Assembly: GCA_035553375.1 (NCBI GenBank)
Contig: DATNCY010000264.1
Coordinates: forward strand, 5,140 to 69,139
Source of the DNA: JAJPHU01 sp035553375
Lineage (GTDB): Bacteria; Planctomycetota; Planctomycetia; Gemmatales; Gemmataceae
Reading direction: 5' to 3'
Length of the DNA: 64,000 nt
A model generated the notes under the pieces. The model did not search any database. It was not told the DNA's origin and saw only the letters and a program-made list of their open reading frames with translations. Positions 42,901-50,989 of the stretch are shown in pieces (within the stretch, counting starts at the first letter, position 1; every line of letters starts with the position of its first letter). A program made the translations under genes and the position numbers.

Positions 42901-43393
42901 GATCAGCACGAACTCGAGTACGTTCACGGCAACGAGTACAGGACCGTCGACGACGGTCACGTTGACCGTACCGGCTGGCCTGGCTCCGGGCACCTACACC
43001 CTGACGGAGATCTACCACGACAGCACCGGCAACTTCACCGACAGCAGCGGCTTTGGCCATCTGGTTGTCACCAGTTCGAGTCCGCCCCCAAGCCCGTCGA
43101 TCACAAGTACCGGTCCGGTCACGGTCACGGGTGCGGTCGCGAGTACCGGCGCGGTCACAGTGACACCGTCGTCGCCGGACACCTTCACGGCGCTCTTCAC
43201 GATCGCCATTGACGCTGCGGAGTTGGTTCTCGTTCATCACGGCATCCTCTCCCTCGGTGGTGTCCCGCTGCCCTCGGCACAGGCACTCATGCAGCAGATC
43301 CTGAACAACATCCCCTTCGGGGGTGGTCTCGTGGGGGCGGCCTTCTCAGCCGGCACCAATGCGGGCAATCAGTTCGTGAGTGGGCAGGGGTAA
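39986..43393 (+). CDS. Giant Gly-rich beta-helix surface protein with LEDRVTP motif
   Basis: An 1135-residue exported protein. The N-terminus is basic and carries LRLEALEDRVTPT, a planctomycete motif of very large extracellular proteins. Residues about 60-640 alternate NNTF/GGGIYV-type parallel beta-helix rungs with PGRS-like GGAGGxGG runs. About 730-830 a choice-of-anchor-Q-like region (YYPLLPGSQVVNAG, then IIDMGAVEF). Then two Ig-like domains (about 840-1030) of similar sequence, a Ser/Thr/Pro-rich linker, and a hydrophobic C-terminus. AGGAGGA precedes the ATG at 39986. The role is unknown: adhesion, matrix or surface layer are guesses. It lies between sulfotransferase and OGT genes. Confidence 0.85.
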   Translation: MFRSLWFHKLLGLPRSRNVRRRQAAQTRRPVYLRLEALEDRVTPTTGPIVLSAGNVATLEADIAIANGNPTNQYIINLTSPVYNLNRQLEITDAHLTIQAPTGSNATLNAFDESRLFKVDKAADLTLNNLTLQGGNPDSSKGGAIYDTGGGLTLNSDVVQNNVVRDDPSAYGGGVYVSGGGNLTIVNSVIQNNFATGTGTTGSGDGYSAYGGGVYVSGPSVVSITTSTITGNTAQGANGANRSSTISAEGGTGGSAYGGGMYLYNVTSYTITGGLVSNNSAIGGAGGNGGPGKAGTPGAAGNGGGSGNSGSEGEEGGDGGSAYGGGIYVYEAGPGTISGVTFLTNSALGGQGGKGGQGGHGGQGGQGTGGGSGGSGGTGGTGGSTASFSEGGHGGSASGGGIYASDSQPLLLSGSTFQNNIARGGNGGAGGLGGHGGAGGNATGSGSGGNGGSGGEGGDGGHGGSAFGGGAELYDMQATVVNTTFLLNQAVGGNGGAGGQGGPGGQAGAGGGSSSSSSGASGSGGEGGDGGAGGEGEGGGMWLGLDPTGISIINSTVALNKATGGNGGAAGHGGANFASTTIGANGDVGTQGIGEGGGAFVSGQASHTFFTNNTFFENVVRSGSGNTNTSDQSDGGGIYYGSDNDYSYNCGGGPAQISSSTSDAPLLTNNILEDNQGPSPDYFGVVNQNNSHNFVSEIDNRAYPISSGPIPIQLNGWLSPIENEPFLDNIVDNHAPQLGALVTPTTGPAYYPLLPGSQVVNAGTNSVVDNIAQAEGFSNSSDATDEAGGPRVLQNIIDMGAVEFNAANAALNFVFSPPALTVSSSTTSVNLEVTVSDSSGPINGPLTGGTITFSLLNASNVPVAGSVTAPVSSIGQATTTFNLPSNLPAGNYTVKAVYNSTNGQFNNSSGTETLTKLAAPLVAAGTTLTAGDGSVVESASSQTTGIPVLVNSTGGPVNAGTVTVTLLNNGVPISTNSSTFTATSTGPSTTVTLTVPAGLAPGTYTLTEIYHDSTGNFTDSSGFGHLVVTSSSPPPSPSITSTGPVTVTGAVASTGAVTVTPSSPDTFTALFTIAIDAAELVLVHHGILSLGGVPLPSAQALMQQILNNIPFGGGLVGAAFSAGTNAGNQFVSGQG

Positions 43394-43504
43394 ACCTAGC
43401 TCCGCGTCGGTATCACTTCCGGCGCTCTCGCTGTAATCTCTTGGCCCGCGGACAAACGTCCGCGGGCTATTTCATGCGCTTCGAGGCGGTAAGAAACCCT
43501 AAAG

Positions 43505-43561
43505 GCCAGCCCGCAGCGCCAGCAAGGGTTATCTCGTCCCTTGCTGGCGCTGCGGGCTGGC
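43505..43561. repeat. GCCAGCCCGC-type hairpin
   Basis: Perfect 24-bp arms at 43505-43528 and 43538-43561, between the convergent beta-helix and OGT genes. Member of the family seen at 4139, 50070 and 61611. A terminator for both genes is plausible. Confidence 0.9.
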
Positions 43562-43581
43562 AATTCATTGTGTTCGTGCCC

Positions 43582-46161
43582 CTAACGCGACCTCGCTCGC
43601 CGCTGGAAGCACCACTGACGCCACATCCAGCGATAGGCTTCTTCGAGTTGCTGGGTGAATCGCTCGATATTCATCAACGTGGAACGACTCATGCGCTCGC
43701 GGAGGGTTGCCCGCAACTCCACCAGTCGCGGCCGATCCGCGGCGAGACGAAGCGCCGTTTCCACATACTCTTCCGCGCTCCCCGTGATCAGGTCGTGCAG
43801 TCCCAGGTGCGCCAGCGGACTCGCCCCCTGACGAGCTATGGCGGTCTGCCCCGCGAGAGTCACCACCGGCACGCCCATCCACAGCGAGTCGCAGGTGGTG
43901 TTACAGCCGGTGTAGGGGAACGAATCGAGACAGAGGTCCACACCCTGATAGAGCCGGAAGTACTCCGGCCGAGATCGTTTGCTCATCAGGGTCAAGCGGC
44001 CCGGATCGATACCATGTTCAGAAAAGGCGTCCCGCAGCCTCTGGTCGGCCCGCGGACTGACCCCCGCCAGGATGAGGAGGCGGGAATCGGGCAGGCGGGC
44101 GAGGATTTGCGCCCACAGAGCGATGGCCGTAGTCGTCAGCTTCGAGAAAGCGTTGAGAACTCCAAAGGTCACGTATCCGGCCGACGACGCCGGCAAGTCG
44201 TTGACCTCCATGTCCAGGTTCGGCCGATAGCACCAGTGAATCTCCGGCAGGCGGACGAGTTGCTCGGTGTGATAGCGCTCGGTCATTCCCGGCGGATCGC
44301 AGACGGCATCGGTGATCCGATAATTGATAGCGGGATTGCCGCTGGTGAACTGGTAACCGTAGTGGGTAACCTGCACGGGAGCCGGTTTGCGGGCGAAGAG
44401 CGACATGCGGTTGCCGCCCATGTGACCGCTCAGATCCACAAGCAGGTCGATGCGATCCTGGCGGATCAATTCCTCGACCTTGTCGTCGGAAAGATCACGG
44501 ATGTCGCGCCACTGATCGGCCAATTCCCGGATGCGCCGGGTGGTGTCGTCGCCTTTGCCCCCGTTGGAATAACAGGTGACTTCAAAGCGTTCACGGGTGC
44601 GTGCCTGCAAGACGCGCTCGGCGTAGCAGCCCATGACGTGTTCGCGAAAATCGGCGGACACATAACCGATGCGGAGACGGCGGTCGGCATCGAGGACGTT
44701 GGAGTGCGGCCGGAGGAAGGAAGGCGGGACGGCATGGTGGCGCGCCCAGGTAAGGTATTCGCTGAAGATGCTCTCCGGGGTCAGGCCAGGCAAATAGTGG
44801 AGGCAATACAGCAGATTGCTGTACATCACGGCCTGGCGCGGGTCCAGGGCGATGCACCGGCGGTAACAGGCGATGGCCTCTTCCAGCCGGCCGAGAGTCT
44901 TGTAGACGTTGGCGAGACCGCCCAGCGCTTTGGGAAAATTCGGCCGCAGGCGCACCGCCTCTTCGTAAGTCGCGCACGCCTCGTCGTGCTGGTGGAGATG
45001 GTCGTACACGAGGGCGAGGTTATTGAGGGCCGAGGGAAAATTCGGTTTCAACCGGAGAGCCTGGTGAAGCACTTCCATCGAGCGAGGGAACTGGCGGATA
45101 TTGATGAACGCCATACCCAGATCACAGAGAGCCTCGGGATAGTCCGGGCGCAGTTTCAAGGCCTGCTCCAGGGCGGCGATCGCCCGACCGGGATCCCGAA
45201 GATTGAAGTACGCCAGGCCGAGGTTGTGGAACATTTCGGGAGAGTTCGGCTGGCGCTGCACGGCCTGGGAGGCAAGTTCCGCCACGTCCGCCCAACGTCT
45301 CAGTTCCATGAGGACGGCCACCAGGTTGCTCAGGGCGCGGCCATTGGCGGGATCCAACTGGACCGCCCGCCGCAGACAGACCGCCGCTTCGTCCAGGCGG
45401 CGCAGAGCGACCAGAGCCAGCCCAAGGTGTTCGTTGGCCTGGTTATATTGCGGGGCAATCTGAAGAGCCTGCCGAAAATGCTCGACCGCTTCCTCGTATC
45501 GGCCCATCTTGAGCAATACCACGCCGACCTGATCCTGCACGGCCGCCAGTCGAGGGTCGAGCTGCAAGGCCTGCTGGGCCACGGTCAGAGCCTGATCCAG
45601 TTCACCCTTCTCGAAGTGGATGACGGACAGGCCCACCAGCGCGCCGGGGTACGCGGGCGCGATCTGCACGAGGCGTTCGAGCAGCAGCCGAGCCTCATCG
45701 AACTCGCGCCGCGCGATGTGCATCAGGGATAGGTTGTTGAGCGCCTCCACGTAGTCGGGGTAGAGGTGGACGGCTTCGCGGAAGCAGGCCAGCGCGTCGG
45801 TTTCTCTCTTGTGAAGGAGGTGAGCCTTGCCCAGATTGTTGTAGGCCTCGGAGGAAAAGGGATCCAGCCGCAGAGCCTCCTCCAAGCAAACGATGGCCTC
45901 GTTCGGTTGCCGCGCCTGGATGAAGACGCTGCCCATGTGGTTGCAGGGAGCCGCGGATTGGGGGTCGCGGCTGGCGGCCTCCTTGAATAGCCCCAACGCC
46001 TCCTCCAGGTTGCCGCGCGCCTGATGAATCGAGCCGAGCAGGCACAAGCCCTGGATGTCGTCGGGGGTCTCGCGGAGCAGTTGCTGAAGCGTCTCCTCGG
46101 CTCGGTCGAGATCGCCCGCCTGGATATACTGGATGCTAAGTTGAATCGCGGTGTTGCTCAT
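43582..46161 (-). CDS. TPR protein with SPINDLY/O-GlcNAc transferase domain (GT41)
   Basis: An 859-residue protein. About 13 TPR units cover residues 1-470. The GT41 catalytic region follows: RIGYVSADFREH (about 497-508, with the conserved His), DLSGHMGGNR (577-586), GYQFTSGNPAINYRITD, and FPYTGCNTTCDSLWMGVPVVTL (about 748-769) for UDP binding. It would attach a sugar, usually GlcNAc, to Ser/Thr of cytoplasmic substrates chosen by the TPRs. No signal peptide. Its convergent neighbour is a Ser/Gly-rich exported protein. The ribosome site is weak. Confidence 0.9.
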   Translation of the reverse strand: MSNTAIQLSIQYIQAGDLDRAEETLQQLLRETPDDIQGLCLLGSIHQARGNLEEALGLFKEAASRDPQSAAPCNHMGSVFIQARQPNEAIVCLEEALRLDPFSSEAYNNLGKAHLLHKRETDALACFREAVHLYPDYVEALNNLSLMHIARREFDEARLLLERLVQIAPAYPGALVGLSVIHFEKGELDQALTVAQQALQLDPRLAAVQDQVGVVLLKMGRYEEAVEHFRQALQIAPQYNQANEHLGLALVALRRLDEAAVCLRRAVQLDPANGRALSNLVAVLMELRRWADVAELASQAVQRQPNSPEMFHNLGLAYFNLRDPGRAIAALEQALKLRPDYPEALCDLGMAFINIRQFPRSMEVLHQALRLKPNFPSALNNLALVYDHLHQHDEACATYEEAVRLRPNFPKALGGLANVYKTLGRLEEAIACYRRCIALDPRQAVMYSNLLYCLHYLPGLTPESIFSEYLTWARHHAVPPSFLRPHSNVLDADRRLRIGYVSADFREHVMGCYAERVLQARTRERFEVTCYSNGGKGDDTTRRIRELADQWRDIRDLSDDKVEELIRQDRIDLLVDLSGHMGGNRMSLFARKPAPVQVTHYGYQFTSGNPAINYRITDAVCDPPGMTERYHTEQLVRLPEIHWCYRPNLDMEVNDLPASSAGYVTFGVLNAFSKLTTTAIALWAQILARLPDSRLLILAGVSPRADQRLRDAFSEHGIDPGRLTLMSKRSRPEYFRLYQGVDLCLDSFPYTGCNTTCDSLWMGVPVVTLAGQTAIARQGASPLAHLGLHDLITGSAEEYVETALRLAADRPRLVELRATLRERMSRSTLMNIERFTQQLEEAYRWMWRQWCFQRRARSR

Positions 46162-46300
46162 TTTGGGAAACGCTGGTAAACGGAAGTTGAATAGCCAAAA
46201 ATATTATTCTTTCTCGACCAATGGAGTTTACGCTTTACGAGGATGGGCCGCAATGATTTCGCAAGGTGGCGGCTTTCATCCTTGAGGACTCACTTCAGAA

Positions 46301-46395
46301 GCACTAACTTTTTGACGACTAGCCCGGAGCGCCAGCGACGGGTTGCACGGTCCCGTCGCTGGCGCTCCGGGCTAGTAGGTCATTCTGTTAATGCC
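46301..46395. repeat. Extended ~95-bp palindromic element
   Basis: Terminal GCACTAAC and GTTAATGC-like ends flank a CCCGGAGCGCCAGCGACGGG hairpin (46321-46376). The same outer flanks (TTTTGACGACTAG; TAGTAGGTCATTCTGTTA) occur in the copy at 63249 in opposite orientation. The left gap 46162-46300 shows no gene. Confidence 0.85.
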
Positions 46396-46422
46396 TTTCA
46401 GGCACAATTGGTAGGATCTCCC

Positions 46423-48171
46423 ATGAACCGAAATTACATCGGCTTGGCATGTACCTTCCACGACCCCGCCTTGGCCATCGTCAACGCGCGCGGCGAACTG
46501 GTCTTTGCCGAAGCGTCCGAACGCCCCTTTCAGACCAAGCGCGCCTTCAACTGCCTGCCCGATAGTTATTCGCATGGCGTTCCCATTATCAACAAGTACT
46601 GCGAGCCGGATGCGGACCTCGTGATCGCCAAGACATGGAGTGCGCGGGCCGAGCGTCGTTGTCGCGTCGCCGAGATGGTGCGCGGCTTACTCGCCCCGTT
46701 CATTTCGGAAGCTGGACCTCGCGCGGCTAAATGGGGCATCTATCGCTATTTTCTGAAATCGCAGAGCATGAGTCTGTCGATGGCCTCGGAGAGCCTGCGC
46801 TTTGGCGACGCCTTCAGCCGGCATGCCGCGGCCAATGCGCTGGCTCCCCAAAAGGCGGGGCACAAACCCGCGCGACGACTGACGACCACCGCATTCAACC
46901 ATCATCTGACGCACGCCGCCGCCGCCTGTTACACCAGCCCATTCCGCGAGGCCGTCTGCGCCGTCGTGGACGGTTTTGGCGAAGGCACGACTACCGCGTT
47001 CTATCGCTACCACGAGGGCCGAATCGACCGCCTGCCCCAAAGTCGGCGCAGCATCGGCAGTCTGGGCTTCTTTTACACCTGGCTCTGCATCGCCTGCGGA
47101 TTCGACCCCGTCAAGGGCGAAGAATGGAAGGTCATGGGGTTGGCCCCCTATGGACGGTGCAACGAAGACGTGTACAAGGCGCTGAAGAAAAAGCTCATCG
47201 TCGATGGATTATCCGTCCGGCGCGGGCCTCTGTTCGATCAATGGGTGCCCGGCCGCGACCTGCCCGACTGCGGCCCCGCCGACCTGGCCTGCACCGGCCA
47301 GTTGGTCTTCGAGGAGACGATGATCGAGATGCTGAACACCCTGGCGAAACTCGGCATCTCCGACAATCTCGTCCTCGGCGGCGGCTGCACTCTCAATTCC
47401 TCGTGCAACGGCGTGATCCTGGAGCGCACGCCGTTCAAGAACCTGCACGTCTTCGCCGCGCCCGCCGACGATGGCAACGCCATCGGTGCCGCCTTCCTCG
47501 CTTACCGGCACGATCACCTCGACTGGAAACCGCGCGCCGCCTCGCATACTCCGTACCTGGGTTCGTCCCTGTCGCGTGAGGCTCTCGATAACCTTGTTCG
47601 TTTTAATTCGCCTCAGAAGGTTAGTCACCGGCCGGGAGAGATTCATCGGGTCGCCGCCCAGGCGCTGGCCGAAGGCCGGATCATCGGCTGGGTCCAGGGA
47701 CGAGCCGAGTTCGGCCCTCGGGCGCTGGGCAATCGTTCCATCCTCGCCGATGCGCGCCGGCCGGATATCAAGGACCAGATCAATGGCCGAGTCAAGTTTC
47801 GCGAGGAATTTCGTCCCTTCGCTCCGTCCATCCTGCACCAGCACGGCCCGGAATACTTCGAGCCTTACCAGGAATCGCCGTACATGGAGCGAACACTTCG
47901 CTTCCGTCCCGAAGTGGTGGACAAGGTGCCCGGCGTCGTCCATGTCAACCAAACGGGCCGCCTGCAAAGCGTCACGCGAGAGATGAACGAGCGCTATTAT
48001 CTCCTGATCGAGGAGTTCCATCGGCTAACCGGCATTCCCTTGGTGCTGAACACCAGCTTCAATGTAATGGGCAAGCCGATTATTCACTCCGTCGAGGATG
48101 CCGTGGCCGTGCTGCACACGACGGGACTGGATGCGCTGGCCATCGAGGATTACTGGGTCGAGAAGGAATAA
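46423..48171 (+). CDS. Carbamoyltransferase (NodU/CmcH family)
   Basis: A 582-residue enzyme that transfers a carbamoyl group to a hydroxyl, using carbamoyl phosphate and ATP. N-terminal Kae1-like domain: YIGLACTFHDPALAIV and FNHHLTHAAAACYTSPF (HHxxHA metal site). C-terminal YrdC-like domain: QGRAEFGPRALGNRSIL and PLVLNTSFNVMGKPI. These are diagnostic for the family. Substrates in known members are sugars, antibiotics and Nod factors; here surface glycan is a guess. AGGA precedes the ATG at 46423; 60 more in-frame residues upstream would run through a repeat. It heads a pair with a DUF4129 membrane gene. Confidence 0.92.
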   Translation: MNRNYIGLACTFHDPALAIVNARGELVFAEASERPFQTKRAFNCLPDSYSHGVPIINKYCEPDADLVIAKTWSARAERRCRVAEMVRGLLAPFISEAGPRAAKWGIYRYFLKSQSMSLSMASESLRFGDAFSRHAAANALAPQKAGHKPARRLTTTAFNHHLTHAAAACYTSPFREAVCAVVDGFGEGTTTAFYRYHEGRIDRLPQSRRSIGSLGFFYTWLCIACGFDPVKGEEWKVMGLAPYGRCNEDVYKALKKKLIVDGLSVRRGPLFDQWVPGRDLPDCGPADLACTGQLVFEETMIEMLNTLAKLGISDNLVLGGGCTLNSSCNGVILERTPFKNLHVFAAPADDGNAIGAAFLAYRHDHLDWKPRAASHTPYLGSSLSREALDNLVRFNSPQKVSHRPGEIHRVAAQALAEGRIIGWVQGRAEFGPRALGNRSILADARRPDIKDQINGRVKFREEFRPFAPSILHQHGPEYFEPYQESPYMERTLRFRPEVVDKVPGVVHVNQTGRLQSVTREMNERYYLLIEEFHRLTGIPLVLNTSFNVMGKPIIHSVEDAVAVLHTTGLDALAIEDYWVEKE

Positions 48172-48189
48172 TTTCGTGCCGAGGCACCC

Positions 48190-50058
48190 ATGTCCAGCGA
48201 TCGACAAAACCAGACGCTCGCCGACTACGTCGCCCTGGCCATCAGTCCGGCGCTCATTATGGGACTGGTCGCCAGCCTGGTATTCTTCCTCATCAACGTG
48301 CTGTACGCCGGCGAGTACGTCGCGCGCTTGCAGTGGATCTTGTTCTTCTTCGTCTTCGGCGCGGTATTGATCGCGCGCATGACCATGCTGGATGACACGT
48401 CCAGCCGGGCCGCGCTGTACGGTGTGCCGCTGGGATTTCTCACCTGGCTCGGCATGCAAATGTTCGTCGAGTATCCCGAAGGCGGCGGCATCCGTGAGTT
48501 GAGCTTTTTCCTCAATGCGGGATTGATCGGCCTTGTTTGGTGGTGCGCCCATCGGCTGACCTGGGATTGCACCAACATCGATGAGGAAACCGATGTCAAC
48601 GCCGAGGGATTGCTGCAAGCCGCCGGCCTGGAAGATGAGCCGGCTGATCGAGAGTCCGCCGACCAACTCGCGCCGGCCCCGCGCGAAGGCTGGTTGCAGC
48701 GCTGGCGGCGCTATCGCGAGGAACGCAAGAAGAAGCGGACATTGGGCGTCTGGGTTGTCTATTTTTCACTGGCGGCGCTGCCGTTGTTCGGACTGGGTCA
48801 GGCGCTAATCGATGCGGGCGACGAAGCACGCCGCCGCACTTCTTTCTGGCTGATGATCGTGTATGTCGGCTGCGGTCTGGGATTGCTGCTGACGACGTGT
48901 TTTCTCAGTCTGCGCCGCTACCTACGGCAGCGCAAACTGCAAATGCCAGCGGCGATGACCGGCGTTTGGCTGACGGCGGGAGGCTTGCTCATCGTGACGT
49001 TGCTCGGCGTCGGAGCCGTGCTGCCGCGGCCGGATGCGGAATACTCGCTGTTCAATCTCTCTCCCAGCAAATCGCCGAAGCGCAACGCCTCGAAGTACGC
49101 TCTGAAGGGCGACCGTCCCGGCGAGGGTGAGGGTCGGCCCGGCGCGGACGATCCGGAGGGCAAGAAGAATGCGCCCGATAGCGGCGGTAACGATGGCAAG
49201 CAAAAAGGCGAGCGCGGCGAAGCGGCGAAGCAAGGCGAGAAAGGCGCGGGAGGCAAGGACGGCAAATCGGGACAGAGCAGCGGCGAAAATCGAAATCCGC
49301 AAAACGCCGGCGCGAATCAAAATAAAGGCGATCCCGCCGCCGGCCGTGATCGAGCCACGCCGAAAGAGAACAACAAGCAAGCTCAAAGAGACAGCAACGG
49401 CCGTACCTCTCCCGAGGACCGCGAGCAGGGAGCGAAGGAGGGCCAAGCGGAACGTGACGGCTCCCCATCGACCGCGAAGCCGTCTGTCTCCGCGCTGCGC
49501 CATTTCATGAGCCGAGCGGCGCCGGTCCTTAAATGGATTGTCTTCGCCATCCTGGGATTGGCGGTATTGTTTTTCTTGCTGCGCTCGGGGTTACGATTTT
49601 TGGCGAACTTTACCGACTGGGCGCGACGATTGCTCGACGCGCTGCGCAACTTTTGGGCGAATCTATTTAGCGGCTGGCGGCGAACCGAGGAGGAAGTCGA
49701 GGAAAGCGAGGACGAAGAGCCGGCGATACCGGAACGCCCGTTCGCCTCGTTCGGCAATCCGTTTGTTGGTGGGCAAAGCGTGATGGCGACGCCGGAGCTG
49801 ATTCGCTACACATTCGCGGCCGTGCAAGCATGGGCGCGCGAGCATCATCTCGGCCGACAGCCCGGTGAGACAGCGCTGGAGTTCACCGAGCGCGTCAGCA
49901 TGGAAGTGCCCGCTTTGGAGGCCGACCTGCGCCGCCTGGCGATCCTTTACGCACGGGCCGTCTACGCGCGCGGCGGTCTACCCGGCAACAGCGTCGAGGT
50001 ATTGCGGCAATTCTGGCTGCGATTGGAGGCTGTCGCCGAGCAGCCATTGTCCGCGTGA
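48190..50058 (+). CDS. DUF4129-type membrane protein with long hydrophilic linker
   Basis: A 622-residue protein. The N-terminal half has about six transmembrane helices, with a charged cytoplasmic loop at 140-180. Residues about 295-435 are a low-complexity K/G/E/D/N/Q-rich linker. Another helix (WIVFAILGLAVLFFLLRSG) precedes a C-terminal cytoplasmic DUF4129 domain: GRQPGETALEFTERV, then LRRLAILYARAVYARGG. DUF4129 proteins often sit near MoxR ATPase and DUF58 genes, which are not seen here. It begins 18 bases after the carbamoyltransferase gene. Role unknown; membrane-linked protein assembly is possible. Confidence 0.8.
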   Translation: MSSDRQNQTLADYVALAISPALIMGLVASLVFFLINVLYAGEYVARLQWILFFFVFGAVLIARMTMLDDTSSRAALYGVPLGFLTWLGMQMFVEYPEGGGIRELSFFLNAGLIGLVWWCAHRLTWDCTNIDEETDVNAEGLLQAAGLEDEPADRESADQLAPAPREGWLQRWRRYREERKKKRTLGVWVVYFSLAALPLFGLGQALIDAGDEARRRTSFWLMIVYVGCGLGLLLTTCFLSLRRYLRQRKLQMPAAMTGVWLTAGGLLIVTLLGVGAVLPRPDAEYSLFNLSPSKSPKRNASKYALKGDRPGEGEGRPGADDPEGKKNAPDSGGNDGKQKGERGEAAKQGEKGAGGKDGKSGQSSGENRNPQNAGANQNKGDPAAGRDRATPKENNKQAQRDSNGRTSPEDREQGAKEGQAERDGSPSTAKPSVSALRHFMSRAAPVLKWIVFAILGLAVLFFLLRSGLRFLANFTDWARRLLDALRNFWANLFSGWRRTEEEVEESEDEEPAIPERPFASFGNPFVGGQSVMATPELIRYTFAAVQAWAREHHLGRQPGETALEFTERVSMEVPALEADLRRLAILYARAVYARGGLPGNSVEVLRQFWLRLEAVAEQPLSA

Positions 50059-50069
50059 GCATTGATTCA

Positions 50070-50119
50070 CCAGCCCGCAGCGCCAGCAAGGGAAACCCCT
50101 TGCGGGCGCTGCGGGCTGG
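50070..50119. repeat. GCCAGCCCGC-type hairpin
   Basis: Arms 50070-50092 and 50096-50119 pair, with a few mismatches on the right arm. It lies just after the DUF4129 gene. Confidence 0.85.
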
Positions 50120-50227
50120 CCGGCTGGATTTCTGGTAAAATAATTCAAGACGGCGAGATTCATCGGTGTGCCTGTCCGTCTTGGAGGGAGTGGTTGGGAT
50201 ACCCGTGTTTTGTCACGGAGATTGTCA

Positions 50228-50815
50228 ATGAAAAGCTCGGTCTCGAAGCGTCCTTATGTCATGGCCGTCGTCATTGGGACGGCGTTGTCCGTGTACGCCG
50301 CCCCCGGACAGGCGGCGGCGACGCAGACGCCGTCGGCGACGGCGCAAGCCATCGCCGATATGAGCCGCTACTGTGTCACCTGCTGGCGAAACGCACGGCT
50401 GCCGGCCGACTGCTGGACCGATTGCACGCAAGAGGTTTTCCGCCGTTTGCTCGAACGCATGCCGGCCGACGCCTGGGATCAGGTGTTGCGCGGCGAGGGC
50501 GAGGAACGGCGTGAGTTCTTGCGCGCCATCGACACGGTTAAGAAGCGCTCGCAGCGGCAGCGGAAGTTCTCACCGGCTATCGACAATGTGGCCGACGCGC
50601 GCGATTCGTATCGCCGCGATCTGCGCGATGAACGCGAGGTCGTCCGGCAAGCCGCCGCCGAGGTACTCACGCCGCGCCAGCAGCGCATCCTGCAACTGAG
50701 CTTCGAGGGCTGGTCCGTACAGGACACGGCGGAAAAGCTGCAGCTACCCGTCGAACGCATCAGCGATGAGAAATACAAGGCCATCCGTAAATTGCGCACC
50801 CATCTGCTAGGATGA
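50228..50815 (+). CDS. Planctomycete sigma-70-like regulator with a signal-like N-terminus
   Basis: A 195-residue protein. C-terminal region 4: LTPRQQRILQLSFEGWSVQDTAEKL and ISDEKYKAIRKLRTHL, a clear sigma-70 helix-turn-helix. The middle has CVTCWRNARLPADCWTDCTQEVFRRLL, close to planctomycete sigma-like proteins in place of regular region 2. Unusually, residues 9-29 (YVMAVVIGTALSVYAAPGQA) are hydrophobic and look like a signal peptide. An alternative ATG at residue 45 (MSRYC) would remove it, but ribosome-site support is weak for both. Which start is used is open. GntR regulator downstream is a separate unit. Confidence 0.7.
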   Translation: MKSSVSKRPYVMAVVIGTALSVYAAPGQAAATQTPSATAQAIADMSRYCVTCWRNARLPADCWTDCTQEVFRRLLERMPADAWDQVLRGEGEERREFLRAIDTVKKRSQRQRKFSPAIDNVADARDSYRRDLRDEREVVRQAAAEVLTPRQQRILQLSFEGWSVQDTAEKLQLPVERISDEKYKAIRKLRTHLLG

Positions 50816-50823
50816 ATTGCCCG

Positions 50824-50860
50824 CCGCGGCGCCAGCAAGGGTTCCTTTGCTGGCGCCGCC
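50824..50860. repeat. Short GGCGCCAGCAAGG hairpin
   Basis: Arms 50824-50841 and 50844-50860, a reduced relative of the GCCAGCCCGC family, directly after the sigma-like gene's stop. It could terminate that transcript. Confidence 0.7.
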
Positions 50861-50865
50861 AAGAT

Positions 50866-50899
50866 GATTCTATACAACTTCGCGCCGATTCTATAGAAT
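50866..50899. promoter_or_regulatory. GATTCTATA direct repeat and ATTCTATAGAAT palindrome
   Basis: GATTCTATA occurs at 50866-50874 and 50887-50895, and the second copy is part of the perfect palindrome ATTCTATAGAAT (50888-50899). It is AT-rich and about 90-120 bp before the GntR gene, so an autoregulatory operator or promoter -10 region is likely. Confidence 0.45.
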
Positions 50900-50989
50900 T
50901 AACTTGCCTACCTCTCCGCGCGCCGGTAAGATCCATAATTGTCAACCCTACCGCTCGCCGCGCTATTAACCGAGATTCAAATTGTGCCC

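Noticed and set aside
43441..45732. 763-residue open frame on the plus strand
   Set aside because: It lies opposite the TPR-OGT gene, whose repeats and GT41 motifs are clear. Long antisense frames are expected in GC-rich genes with biased third positions.
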